A stretch of DNA of 45,208 bases. It comes from WLNJ01 sp037131165. Lineage in GTDB: Bacteria > Actinomycetota > Thermoleophilia > Solirubrobacterales > Solirubrobacteraceae. The notes below the pieces were generated by a model. The model had not been told where the DNA came from and ran no database searches. It saw nothing but the letters and a program-made list of their open reading frames with translations. The DNA lies in NCBI GenBank assembly GCA_037131165.1, contig JBAXRO010000008.1, positions 1-45,208 on the forward strand, in the 5' to 3' direction. Of the stretch, positions 1 to 7,555 are shown one piece after another. Every line of letters begins with the position of its first letter. Within the stretch, counting starts at the first letter, position 1. The position numbers and the translations under genes were made by a program.

Positions 1-1
1 C

Positions 2-916
2 TTCAACAACTTCGCGCTTGCGGACGCAGAGTCGATCGACGTGCTGATCTGCGACGAAGCACACCGGATCAGGAAGACGAGCGTCTCGCGATTCACCCCG
101 AAGGACAAGCGCTCCGGCAAGACTCAAATCGAGGAGCTGAACGACGTGGCGAAGGTGAACGTGTTCTTCGTCGACGACCTGCAGATCGTGCGCCACGGTG
201 AGGTCGGTTCCGCCGAGCTGATTCGCGAGTCCGCGAAGGATTCCGGCCGAAGGTACTTCGAGTACAAGCTTGCCGCGCAGTTCCGATGTGCTGGCTCAGA
301 GGGGTTCGTCTCCTGGGTGACCAACACGCTGGGCATCGAGGACACTGCGAACCGGATGTGGTCGACGGAGGAGGAGTTCGACTTCCAGATCGTCGACTCA
401 CCTGAGGAGCTCGAGGCGAAGATCCGCGGGAAGGTCGACGAGGGTGTCAGCGCACGGCTGATGGCCGGGTACTGCTGGCCTTGGTCGGATCCGAGGAGCG
501 ACGGAACGCTCGAGGACGACGTGGTGATCGGCGACTTCGCGATGCCGTGGAACGCCCGGCCCGACGCCGGCCGCCTGGCTGCGGGGATCCCCAAGTCGAA
601 CCTCTGGGCTCACGAGCCAGGTGGCATCGACCAGGTGGGCTGCATCTACACCGCGCAGGGATTCGAGTTCGACTACGCGGGCGTGATCATTGGCCCGGAT
701 CTCGTCTACCGTGAGGGCGAAGGCTGGATCGCGCAGCTTGACGAGTCCTACGACCGCGGAGCCAAGATGGGCAAGGAGTCGTTCATCGACCGAGTCAAGA
801 ACACCTATCGCGTCTTGCTCACGCGTGGAATGAAGGGTTGCTACGTGTACTTCGTCGATGACGAGACGCGTGCGTATTGGGAGGGGCGGATCGCCCAAGA
901 TGCGGGACTTGACTGA
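2..916 (+). CDS. DUF2075 P-loop ATPase/helicase-like protein (5' end missing)
   Basis: The frame is open from the first bases of the window, so this is the C-terminal ~304 residues of a longer protein. A Walker B/DEAH motif (LICDEAHR) lies near the visible start. Further conserved blocks of the DUF2075 family follow: a DDLQ...RHGEVGS block, an E-Y-K-L-x-x-Q-F-R-C-A-G-S block, WAHEPGGIDQVGCIYTAQG and a C-terminal NTYRVLLTRGMKG. The last blocks resemble superfamily 1 helicase motifs V and VI. DUF2075 proteins are predicted DNA/RNA helicases, often found in defence or mobile loci; no biochemical activity is assigned here. The next gene starts inside its 3' end, so the genes are probably translationally coupled. 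The N-terminal part, which carries the Walker A and sometimes a nuclease domain, lies outside the window. Confidence 0.85.
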   Translation, partial: FNNFALADAESIDVLICDEAHRIRKTSVSRFTPKDKRSGKTQIEELNDVAKVNVFFVDDLQIVRHGEVGSAELIRESAKDSGRRYFEYKLAAQFRCAGSEGFVSWVTNTLGIEDTANRMWSTEEEFDFQIVDSPEELEAKIRGKVDEGVSARLMAGYCWPWSDPRSDGTLEDDVVIGDFAMPWNARPDAGRLAAGIPKSNLWAHEPGGIDQVGCIYTAQGFEFDYAGVIIGPDLVYREGEGWIAQLDESYDRGAKMGKESFIDRVKNTYRVLLTRGMKGCYVYFVDDETRAYWEGRIAQDAGLD

Positions 917-1361
917 GGACTCTCCCAAGGCCGGCGACTCCTCACTTCAGCGGCGCGCCGAAGAGTGGGTCATCAAGGCCTACAACCGAGAGCGTCCGCC
1001 TACCAAGCAGATCGAGAAGCCGAAGGACCGAACCACGCTGTCCGAAGCAGCGAAGGTCGACGTCGACGCTGTTTCGCATGATCGAAGCGCCGTCTACGAG
1101 ATCTACGTGAGGCAGGGCAACCTGAAGCCCGGGCATCGCCGCAAGATTGCGATGGACGCGCTCAAGCTCGTCGCGCTGAGCGGCCAGTTCAGACGACGCG
1201 TGTTGCTGTTTGCCGATCCGTTGATCGAAGCAGAGCTAGTCAAGGACACGACGTGGTTGGCGCACGCACTGCGTGAAGCCGGCATTGAAGTCGAGTGCGT
1301 CGAACTGAGCCGACGCCAACGGAAGCAAATCCTCGATGCCCAGGAACGTCAGCGACGCTGA
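900..1361 (+). CDS. Protein of unknown function, coupled to the DUF2075 gene
   Basis: 153 residues from an ATG that overlaps the upstream stop by 17 nt. The N-terminal ~60 residues are charged and probably flexible. The C-terminal half alternates strands and helices: a Y-E-I-Y-x-R-Q-G-x-L-K-x-G segment, then a helix rich in K/A/L, then a hydrophobic strand ending LLFAD and a final strand E-V-E-C-V-E-L. This layout could be a small nuclease-like fold (E...K with a following helix), but I cannot identify a family and that reading is inference. Its place between a helicase-like ATPase and another unknown gene, with overlapping reading frames on both sides, argues for a shared job. A longer start at 858 would lie deep inside the upstream gene and is less likely. 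Confidence 0.6.
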   Translation: MRDLTEDSPKAGDSSLQRRAEEWVIKAYNRERPPTKQIEKPKDRTTLSEAAKVDVDAVSHDRSAVYEIYVRQGNLKPGHRRKIAMDALKLVALSGQFRRRVLLFADPLIEAELVKDTTWLAHALREAGIEVECVELSRRQRKQILDAQERQRR

Positions 1362-2349
1362 CAGTGATCAACCTCAAGGTCATCACATGAAGGCAGGCAA
1401 GCGAGCCGATGTACCGCCTCCATCCCGAGTTTGGATCGCCCAGCAGGCGGCTGGCAGTAAGCGTGTTGTGAGATCCGGAGCCGTGCTCACCGTCAACGGA
1501 AACTCAAGCATGCGCCTCTGCGATGAGGTCTTGATCAGGGTTTCCGGCGGCAGCGCTAGAGCGGTCGCCTGTGGCTTCGTCATCGACGAACCCTCAACTC
1601 CGGCGAGAAAACAGGCCAAGCCGACTGTGCTTGTGGTCAGCACATTCGAAAAGTCGCCGATCGCGCTCTGCTCCGACGAGTCGATCGGGCGGGGCGTGCG
1701 AGAGGCAACCGATGTCGAGACAGCGAGCCTGCGGGCGGCCACCTCAAAGCTTGGACGGATAGCTCCCGTTCTCGGCGCGAGCCGGGTTGCTGGGCGAAAG
1801 ATTGAACGAACGCGAGAGGCCGAAGCGCCAACATTCGAACATCACCTTGAGATCTTGGTGATGGAGCTGCTTAAGAGATTCGACTACAAGGTCGCCCGAC
1901 AGTGCGCGATGCCGGGGGAGTGGGCCGCGGAGAGCGACGGTCCGGACGGGGTCAACCCTCGACCTCGACTCGCCGGGGCAAGACCCAAGGCGGATGTCGT
2001 CGCATGGCGTCGGCTTGGGTCGCGATGCGAAATCCTCGTGGTGGAGACGGAGTGGACGAAGGCGGCAGCGTATGAATCGGTGGCCCAGGCCTACGAGTAC
2101 GCAGTTCGACTCAAGCGCCACGGAGTTGTCCAAGGCACCCGAAGGCCACCCGGATTGCCCGGATCCACAACCGTCAGGGCAGCGAACGTCGTGCCTCTGG
2201 TCGTGGGTAACAGCTGGCGCAAGACCGAAGTCGCGAGGGCACTCAACGTGAAAGTCATGGGCCTTCCAGCGTTCATTAGATACCTGCTCGCCGATAGCAG
2301 CAAGGACCGAAAGGCTCGGAGGCGCTCCGGCGTGCGTCCGACCAAGTGA
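1336..2349 (+). CDS. Protein of unknown function, possible PD-(D/E)XK-like nuclease
   Basis: 337 residues if it starts at 1336, overlapping the previous gene by 26 nt. An in-frame ATG at 1387 has AAGG 6-7 nt upstream and is an equally good start, giving 320 residues. The N-terminal ~150 residues look like a beta-rich domain. From about residue 165 there is a helix (HLEILVMELLKRF), then an A-R-P-K-A-D-V-V strand, then E-I-L-V-V-E-T-E-W and a long helix with repeated alanine and tyrosine. The order helix, D-containing strand, E-x-E-containing strand, helix recalls the core of restriction-endonuclease-like folds, though the expected lysine is not obvious; this is inference. It is the last gene of the DUF2075 operon. 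Confidence 0.6.
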   Translation: MPRNVSDADSDQPQGHHMKAGKRADVPPPSRVWIAQQAAGSKRVVRSGAVLTVNGNSSMRLCDEVLIRVSGGSARAVACGFVIDEPSTPARKQAKPTVLVVSTFEKSPIALCSDESIGRGVREATDVETASLRAATSKLGRIAPVLGASRVAGRKIERTREAEAPTFEHHLEILVMELLKRFDYKVARQCAMPGEWAAESDGPDGVNPRPRLAGARPKADVVAWRRLGSRCEILVVETEWTKAAAYESVAQAYEYAVRLKRHGVVQGTRRPPGLPGSTTVRAANVVPLVVGNSWRKTEVARALNVKVMGLPAFIRYLLADSSKDRKARRRSGVRPTK

Positions 2350-2530
2350 GGCACCCTGACCCCTTGTTCTCTGGACATGTCTCAACTGCGGGTTGCGCGA
2401 CAGTAGCCCACGGTCAAGCGTGCCAGATCGATCCTCAGTGCTGAGCGATCGACGGCCTGTTGTCTTGGCGCTGACTGACGATCGCGAGTGGGGTCGCTGG
2501 GCAGTGCCCTCGCTCCGGTCGCAGCTCGGC

Positions 2531-2689
2531 TCACTCCCCCGGCCCCTTCCACGCGGCAAGCGCGCTGATGATCAGCGTCACGACGAGGAACGCGACGAAG
2601 GCCGCCGCGAGCAGCATCAGCAGGCCGGCGGCGATGCTCACGACGGCCATGAACAGGAAAAGGACGATCAGGAAGAAGATCAGGAACAT
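2531..2689 (-). CDS. Very small two-helix membrane protein
   Basis: 52 residues, found by reading the minus strand between 2690 and 2531. The sequence is almost entirely hydrophobic: a first helix starting MFLIFFLIVLFLF, a short turn, a second helix rich in A/V/L, then a W-K-G-P-G-E tail that would stay in the cytoplasm. A GAGGGGG stretch about 10 nt before the ATG is a plausible ribosome binding site. Codons are rich in G/C at third positions, like the neighbouring genes. It is unlike any named family I know; small membrane proteins of this kind can act as regulators or stress proteins, but nothing here shows which. Confidence 0.6.
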   Translation of the reverse strand: MFLIFFLIVLFLFMAVVSIAAGLLMLLAAAFVAFLVVTLIISALAAWKGPGE

Positions 2690-2873
2690 GGCGTGAGACC
2701 CCCTCAGTCGAGCCTAGAGGCCGGTACCTGACAGCGGGGACCAGCCCTCGACGGAATCTCGCGGTGAGCGAGCCGAGCTGGCCGCGAGCGACCGGGGCTC
2801 GATCTGGATGGCTGACCGCGGCCTCCTCACTCGAGCCGTCAGAAACCGGGGTGTCGGTTACGACCATCGCCTC

Positions 2874-3137
2874 ATGAACCCTTACGACAAACCTGAAGAG
2901 CGGCGCTTCATCCGCGTCAAGTGCCCGGCCTGCAAGCAGAGGACCGGCGTGGAAATCATCTACGGCTACCCCGGCGGTGACCTCGGAGATGCGTGGAAGC
3001 GGGGCGACATCGCGCTCGGCGGTTGCGTGCTCCGTGACGCCGGCGACGAGCCGACCCGCGAGTGCACTGCCTGCGGCCAGCAATGGGGCGGCGACTACGG
3101 CCGCTACGGGCGAAAGCCCGGCCACTACGACGACTGA
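2874..3137 (+). CDS. Small zinc-ribbon protein
   Basis: 87 residues from the ATG at 2874; an in-frame extension to 2808 lacks conserved-looking sequence. Two C-x-x-C pairs (CPACK near the N-terminus, CTACG near the C-terminus) frame a middle with I-I-Y-G-Y-P-G...A-L-G-G-C. This layout, with the I-Y-G-P segment and the L-G-G-C turn between two zinc knuckles and a W after the second, matches a widespread family of uncharacterised bacterial zinc-ribbon proteins. The C-terminus is glycine, tyrosine and arginine rich. No function is known. It converges on the gene at 3157-3447, leaving 19 nt between the stops. Confidence 0.75.
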   Translation: MNPYDKPEERRFIRVKCPACKQRTGVEIIYGYPGGDLGDAWKRGDIALGGCVLRDAGDEPTRECTACGQQWGGDYGRYGRKPGHYDD

Positions 3138-3156
3138 GGCGAGTCGCCCGAGCGGG

Positions 3157-3447
3157 TCACCATCGGTCTGAAGGCTTGACCGCCCTGAGCCTGTAGAGGA
3201 AGGACTCCCCACCGCCGTCGAGGCAGCGGATCACTCCCCCGTCGAGTACTTCGGCGACGCGCAGGTACACCGGATGGCTCCCATGGCCGGCGCACAGGTA
3301 GCTGCCGTCGTCGAGCCGAGCGAAGAGCTGTGGGCTCAACGAACCCACGTCGACGATCCACTCCCCGCGGTGACCCTTGAGCGGGACCTCGAGGTCGAAC
3401 AGGGCGGGCATCTCGAGGTCGAGGAAGCGCGTCGGTGCCTCACCCAC
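3157..3447 (-). CDS. Protein of unknown function, coupled to 3440-3907
   Basis: 96 residues from a GTG whose bases overlap the stop region of the upstream gene (GTGGGTGA), which suggests translational coupling. A longer start at 3519 would give an arginine/serine-rich N-terminus that simply shadows the upstream gene, so it was not chosen. The protein is rich in short beta-strand segments (EWIVDVGSL, SYLCAGHGS, VIRCLDGGG), compatible with a small barrel. I do not recognise a family. It probably forms a two-gene unit with 3440-3907. Confidence 0.6.
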   Translation of the reverse strand: MGEAPTRFLDLEMPALFDLEVPLKGHRGEWIVDVGSLSPQLFARLDDGSYLCAGHGSHPVYLRVAEVLDGGVIRCLDGGGESFLYRLRAVKPSDRW

Positions 3448-3907
3448 GGTGATCTTCGCCCTCGTCCTCGGCCTTGCCCTTGCCCTCGATGAAGGTGAGC
3501 GTCGTCTCGTCCTCGTCACCCGGGTCGTAGGTGAACCTCGGGTTCGCGGCGAGGTCGATCATCACCCGGTCCTCCTCCTCGGCCACGCTGTCGGTCAGGG
3601 GCAGCAGCGAGTGCCACACGTCCAGGTAGGCGCGGTGGTGAGCCTTGTCCGTAATCGCCGCCTTGAAGTTCGGGTAGTCGATCTCACCGGCCATCACCGT
3701 CACCGCTGCGGCCCACTGCTCTGCCTGGCACTCGAACCGCCAGGCGTAGTCGGCGTCGGGAGTGTGCTGCGGCTCGGCGCCGGGGATCAGGTCGTCGAGC
3801 GCTTGAATGTCGCGCTCGCACCGCGCCCTCACCAACACCCGCGACGGGTCATCGCGATGAGCAACTACTGAGTAGAAACCTCTCTTGGTCATTGTCCACA
3901 TGGGCAT
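3440..3907 (-). CDS. Conserved actinobacterial protein of unknown function
   Basis: 155 residues. The N-terminus MWTMTKRGFYSVV followed by D-D-P-S-R-V-L-V-R-A-R, and a later E-I-D-Y-P-N-F-K-A-A-I segment with H-x-x-Y-L-D-V-W, match a family of uncharacterised proteins common in Actinobacteria that I know only as hypothetical. AGAGG lies 6-9 nt before the first ATG (3907); an ATG two codons later could also serve. After the conserved ~115 residues there is an acidic tail (E/D-rich) ending in E-D-H-R-G. It is the first gene of a two-gene unit with 3157-3447. Confidence 0.7.
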   Translation of the reverse strand: MPMWTMTKRGFYSVVAHRDDPSRVLVRARCERDIQALDDLIPGAEPQHTPDADYAWRFECQAEQWAAAVTVMAGEIDYPNFKAAITDKAHHRAYLDVWHSLLPLTDSVAEEEDRVMIDLAANPRFTYDPGDEDETTLTFIEGKGKAEDEGEDHRG

Positions 3908-4110
3908 CGTTCCTCTCTGCGCCGGGGGCGCAAGACTGGCGGTTGGCGCGAGATGGCGACCAACCCTTCAGCGGTCCGGTCGTTATGGGCCGGCGTTTCC
4001 TGACTCGGGCTCCGGTTCAGGCCTCAAGCCCGACCCCTTGCCAACTGAACGATGGGTCGACCCCCTTGTTCAAGACGAACCGACCTTGATTGCCGGGCTG
4101 GTCGCCTGGC

Positions 4111-5001
4111 TCAGTCTGCTGTCCACTCGACGCGATCGGGGTGCCATCTCCCAGTCGCACTGCCTTGAAGCACCGGGTCGACGAGCAGTCGCGCTCGCCG
4201 CGCCCCTTCGTCGACGTCGATGCGAATGCCGACCTCGTCAGCGAGCCTCGCGAACGGCTTTGTCCAGTCGTCGGGCACTTCCGGCAGCGACCGGGGCAGA
4301 GGGTGAGTGCCCCGAGTCTCGAAGACGGCTCGCAGGTCGAATCTGAGTTCGTCTGCCTCGAGCTTCTCGGCTGACTCAATCAGGAGGATGTCGATCAAGT
4401 CCTTCGGTCTGGTGCTCGGGCTGGCGGCAGGGCCGTAGGTCCTTGTCATTGCGTGAACCTTCTCGGCGACGTGCCGGGTCGGACGAATCGCAGGCACTTT
4501 GACCGGCTCGATACCCGCGAACAGGAGCAAGTCGCCCGTCTGGACGAGATCGGGCTCGTACCCGATCGGATCGGCCAGTGCGATGTCGAGCGGGAAGGTC
4601 TCGAATGGGCGTCCTGCCAACGCAGCGGTAACCGAGAAGCGGACCGTTGCCAGAACCTGCTCGTCGCCGGGAATGACGGTCTTGACCGCCTCGAACCCGA
4701 AACCGTCGTCCAGGTGAACCTGCTGCGCGGCGATCACCAGTTCAATCGCATCCTGCTCGTCACCTGAGCGGCCGAGATCGATGTCCCTGGTGAACCGCGA
4801 CTGGATACCCGATCGCAGCGCGAGTGCAACCGCACCTTTCAGTACCCACCCATCGGGCTCCACAATCAGGAGCCGGCGGAGGAACACGTCGAACGCGACC
4901 AACTTGCGCAGCCGATCCAGCGGGATTGACGACTCCGCTGAGACGTTCGCAAGGCGGTCCTCGAGGGCCTGCCTGAATGCGATCGGGCTTTCGTACCTCA
5001 T
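4111..5001 (-). CDS. AbiEii-family nucleotidyltransferase toxin
   Basis: 296 residues. The motifs of the AbiEii nucleotidyltransferase fold are present in order: L-K-G-A-V-A-L-A-L-R, then T-R-D-I-D-L with the metal-binding D-x-D, a later F-P-L-D-I, and H-V-A-E-K-V-H-A followed by R-P-K-D-L-I-D-I. In known AbiE systems this protein is the growth-inhibiting toxin of a type IV pair (transfer of nucleotides to a cellular target) and can block phage growth. The start ATG overlaps the last 4 nt of the antitoxin gene, so the two are coupled. Length is normal for the family and no catalytic residue seems missing. Confidence 0.88.
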   Translation of the reverse strand: MRYESPIAFRQALEDRLANVSAESSIPLDRLRKLVAFDVFLRRLLIVEPDGWVLKGAVALALRSGIQSRFTRDIDLGRSGDEQDAIELVIAAQQVHLDDGFGFEAVKTVIPGDEQVLATVRFSVTAALAGRPFETFPLDIALADPIGYEPDLVQTGDLLLFAGIEPVKVPAIRPTRHVAEKVHAMTRTYGPAASPSTRPKDLIDILLIESAEKLEADELRFDLRAVFETRGTHPLPRSLPEVPDDWTKPFARLADEVGIRIDVDEGARRARLLVDPVLQGSATGRWHPDRVEWTAD

Positions 5002-5597
5002 CCCGCTCGCCGATTCCTCAGCAGTTCCGTGATCACGCGGCTGCGAGGCCTGCCTCGAGCTTCCAGTTCGATTCCCGATTGCGTGGCCAGACCGCGGTCA
5101 ATCGCTGCCACGACGGCCGCTTCAAGCTGGTCGGGTTGAAGCGTTGCCGCCACGTCGACCAGTGTCCTCGCGGGCGCAGTGACGGGCATGCCGTCCCGCC
5201 AGACTGTCGCGACCGGGCGATCTCCCGGGTGCGTGTGGATCGTCACGCCTTCGGGCTTCCTCAACCCTCGGTCACGCCGCGAGACCAGCAGGTGAGACGT
5301 GCTTGGGATCACATCTGAGATACCCAGCAGCGCAAGCGCGCTCTCGTTGGAGACGATTGCCCTGCCACCGCCAACCGCAAGCCAATGACCTCGCAGCTCC
5401 TCGTTGGGTCCCCTCGGGAACCCGTGAACCCGATAGAGACCGCGTCGCACTCGGTCGAAGCGACCCGTCCTCGCATGGTGATGCAGCAGCTGGCTGCTAA
5501 CGCCATGTCCGCGGGCATCAGCCGCCGTGAACCACCCGCCCTGGCTGAAGGCGAGGGATTCAAGGCTTCGAACGTCCGGGGCAGTTTTGTCAGGCAT
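4998..5597 (-). CDS. AbiEi-family antitoxin with N-terminal winged-helix
   Basis: 199 residues. The first ~55 residues form the usual AbiEi winged-helix: a Q-G-G-W-F-T-A-A-D-A segment, then L-L-H-H-H-A-R-T-G-R-F and R-R-G-L-Y-R-V. A central W-L-A-V...I-V-S-N-E-S-A-L-A-L-L-G-I segment and T-L-V-D-V follow, as in type IV antitoxins with a C-terminal repression/antitoxicity domain. It neutralises the toxin encoded by the overlapping downstream gene and very probably represses its own promoter. That promoter (TATACT, 6 nt before the ATG) overlaps the palindrome TATAGCTATA, a candidate operator. Confidence 0.85.
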   Translation of the reverse strand: MPDKTAPDVRSLESLAFSQGGWFTAADARGHGVSSQLLHHHARTGRFDRVRRGLYRVHGFPRGPNEELRGHWLAVGGGRAIVSNESALALLGISDVIPSTSHLLVSRRDRGLRKPEGVTIHTHPGDRPVATVWRDGMPVTAPARTLVDVAATLQPDQLEAAVVAAIDRGLATQSGIELEARGRPRSRVITELLRNRRAG

Positions 5598-5603
5598 AAA
5601 TCA

Positions 5604-5615
5604 AGTATAGCTATA
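5604..5615 (-). promoter_or_regulatory. abiE promoter -10 with overlapping palindrome
   Basis: On the minus strand TATACT lies 6 nt before the abiEi ATG, so transcripts would start at or next to the start codon. The same bases are part of a perfect 10-bp palindrome TATAGCTATA (5606-5615) in a short AT-rich island inside GC-rich DNA. No good -35 hexamer is visible. Autorepression by AbiEi is the likely use; this is inference. Confidence 0.55.
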
Positions 5616-5791
5616 GTTTTTGCTGACAGCTGGGGACGGCCTGAACGCGGGCACAACGACGAGATCCGCGGGCCTTGATGCCCGAGCTCGTTGATCAAGC
5701 GACGGATCCGTCGCCCCTGCCCCCTCGTCACCCAACCAACGGGTCGTCTGCCACCTCAGGCGGCCAGGCGGTGGGCGGCAAGACTCACGGC

Positions 5792-5807
5792 GTCGTGATA
5801 TCACGAC
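5792..5807. promoter_or_regulatory. Perfect 16-bp palindrome upstream of hipB (candidate operator O1)
   Basis: GTCGTGATATCACGAC is a perfect palindrome. Its centre lies about 53 nt before the hipB start. A half-site of similar character (GATATC...) recurs in the inverted repeat at 5824-5854, so both are likely bound by the same dimeric HTH protein. Confidence 0.6.
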
Positions 5808-5823
5808 ATGCAGTTGTTCCTTG

Positions 5824-5854
5824 ATATCCCGACGGTGCTACCATGTCGGGATAT
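5824..5854. promoter_or_regulatory. Inverted repeat over the hipB promoter and start (candidate operator O2)
   Basis: Arms ATATCCCGAC (5824-5833) and GTCGGGATAT (5845-5854) are exact inverted copies separated by 11 nt. The core TATCC/GGATA is the same as in the known Escherichia coli HipB operator, but the spacing is 19 nt here instead of 8. A possible -10 TACCAT (5839-5844) lies within the spacer and the hipB ATG (5853) overlaps the right arm, so bound repressor would block the promoter directly. Confidence 0.65.
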
Positions 5855-6107
5855 GGCGGCAAACATGGAAGAACAATCGAGTTCGAAGAGGTACAGGATC
5901 TACGGCGCATCCTCGCTTGGCGACGCCATCCGCCACTACCGAACCAGCGCCGGTATGACTCAGGAGCAGCTCGCCGAACTGACCGGGGTCCAGCGCAGCT
6001 ATCTGTCCGAACTGGAAGGCGGCAAGGAGACCGAGCAGCTCAAGCGGACGCTGCGGATCCTCAGGCAACTCGGAGTTCGGATGACTCTCGAAGAGGCGGA
6101 CTGGTGA
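5853..6107 (+). CDS. hipB: HipB-like HTH antitoxin
   Basis: 84 residues from the ATG at 5853, which lies 8 nt after a TACCAT -10 box; an ATG at 5865 is also possible. A single XRE-type helix-turn-helix covers residues ~22-78: L-G-D-A-I-R-H-Y-R, then G-M-T-Q-E-Q-L-A-E-L-T-G, recognition helix V-Q-R-S-Y-L-S-E-L-E-G-G-K. In HipBA modules this protein binds and inhibits HipA and represses the operon. The two palindromic elements just upstream fit autoregulation. The stop codon overlaps the hipA start (GTGA), so the two proteins are made in step. Confidence 0.85.
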   Translation: MAANMEEQSSSKRYRIYGASSLGDAIRHYRTSAGMTQEQLAELTGVQRSYLSELEGGKETEQLKRTLRILRQLGVRMTLEEADW

Positions 6108-7336
6108 GTCGCGACGAACTCGCCGTCTGGCTCTACGGCGAGCGCGTGGCGATTGTCGACAGGGAGCGCGGCCGGATCGGCCTCCGCTACACCGAGGAAG
6201 CACTGGCCCGCCACGACCTCGGCTCGCCAGTTCTATCCCTGTCGCTGCCCGTCTCCAAAACCCGATTCACACAGGGGAGCGCCAAGCCCTTCCTCGACGG
6301 CCTCCTGCCGGAGGGCGAGCCGCGCCGGGCGATCGCCAGACGACTTGGACTCGGGCAGGACGACACCTTCGGCTTGATCGAAGAGTTGGGGCGCGACTGC
6401 GCCGGCGCAGTGGTCTTCCAGCCCCCGGACGCACCGCCCCCGCCAGCGGCCACGACAGCAACCGCCGAGCCGATAGACGAAGCGAGGCTCGCAGAACTCG
6501 TCAGCAACCTCCAGAGTGCCCCGCTCGGCTCCGGCGGACGGGTGAGGGTCTCGCTCGCGGGCGTTCAGGAGAAACTGCTGCTGACTCGCATGCCCGGCGG
6601 GTCGTGGGGCCTGCCCGTCGACGGAACCCCATCGACCCACATCCTCAAACCCGAGATTCCCGCCTACCCGCACACAGTCGACAACGAGGCGTTCTGCATG
6701 AGGGTCGCAAAACACCTCGGACTGGATGTGGCATCGGTCGAGACGACGGAGGTCGCAGGACGGAAGCTCCTCGTTGTGGAGCGCTTCGATCGCGAGGTGA
6801 GCGGAGACGGAACCACCACGCGACTGCACCAGGAGGATTTCTGCCAAGCCGTCGGCATGGTTGCCGACCGCAAGTACGAAGAGGACGGCGGTCCGTCACT
6901 GCGCAGGATCGCCGAGGTCGTGCAGGCGGTAGCCGCCCCCGGATCGCTCGAGCAACTCCTGAGGGCAACCACGGTCAACGCCCTCATCGGGAATGGTGAC
7001 GCTCACGCCAAGAACCTCTCGCTGCTGCACAAGCCAACCGGCATCATCACTCTCGCACCGCTCTATGACCTCCTCGCCACGGCCGGCTACGGGGCCAACC
7101 ACCTTGCGATCAGGATCGACAATGTTCTGCGGCTGGACCGCCTGACGGCCGAGCGAGTCGTCAACGAAGCGGCAGGCTGGGGACTGCCGCGGGGCCGGGC
7201 TGCAGAGGTGGTCGCGGCGCTGCTGGAGGCGGCGCCCGCTGCTCTAGAGTCGGCACGCGACGAGACACCTGGCCTGCCGGACAGCATCTTCCACGAGGTC
7301 GAGGAGCAGCTCGAGCGACTCGAGTCCCCGTCGTAG
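6104..7336 (+). CDS. hipA: HipA-like serine/threonine kinase toxin
   Basis: 410 residues from a GTG overlapping the hipB stop by 4 nt. The N-terminal subdomain (W-L-Y-G-E-R-V, F-L-D-G-L-L-P-E-G) is followed by the phosphate-binding loop S-L-A-G-V-Q-E-K-L (residues 150-158), the ATP-site lysine in H-I-L-K-P (182), the catalytic loop N-G-D-A-H-A-K-N (297-304) and the metal-binding D in P-L-Y-D-L (322). Ser150 corresponds, by alignment from memory, to the serine that E. coli HipA autophosphorylates. HipA toxins phosphorylate targets such as glutamyl-tRNA synthetase and induce dormancy. All key residues are present, so the toxin is probably active. A proline/threonine-rich insert lies at ~108-122. 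Confidence 0.9.
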   Translation: MSRDELAVWLYGERVAIVDRERGRIGLRYTEEALARHDLGSPVLSLSLPVSKTRFTQGSAKPFLDGLLPEGEPRRAIARRLGLGQDDTFGLIEELGRDCAGAVVFQPPDAPPPPAATTATAEPIDEARLAELVSNLQSAPLGSGGRVRVSLAGVQEKLLLTRMPGGSWGLPVDGTPSTHILKPEIPAYPHTVDNEAFCMRVAKHLGLDVASVETTEVAGRKLLVVERFDREVSGDGTTTRLHQEDFCQAVGMVADRKYEEDGGPSLRRIAEVVQAVAAPGSLEQLLRATTVNALIGNGDAHAKNLSLLHKPTGIITLAPLYDLLATAGYGANHLAIRIDNVLRLDRLTAERVVNEAAGWGLPRGRAAEVVAALLEAAPAALESARDETPGLPDSIFHEVEEQLERLESPS

Positions 7337-7555
7337 TCCAGGCACGCCCCATCGCATGGGTCGAGGGATTAGTCGATCCACCGCCTTGCCGGCAGGGGAA
7401 TCAGGTCGAGCCCGTAAGCGCAAGGCTCGGCACCCGCCGGTCTGCCGCGCCGAACGCCATCGAGACGAAGACGACGAGTGGGATCACACGACGGATGATC
7501 ATGACTGCTCAGACCTTGGCCGAGAGAATGGGCAGTGCGCCAGGTCGTCGTCCCT

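Noticed and set aside
2382..3212. 276-codon minus-strand open frame
   Set aside because: It covers both the small membrane protein gene and the zinc-ribbon gene, and its sequence is low-complexity R/A/V without motifs.
5843..6103. Upstream extension of hipA
   Set aside because: It runs through hipB in another frame; the GTG at 6104 gives the usual HipA N-terminus and a GTGA overlap.
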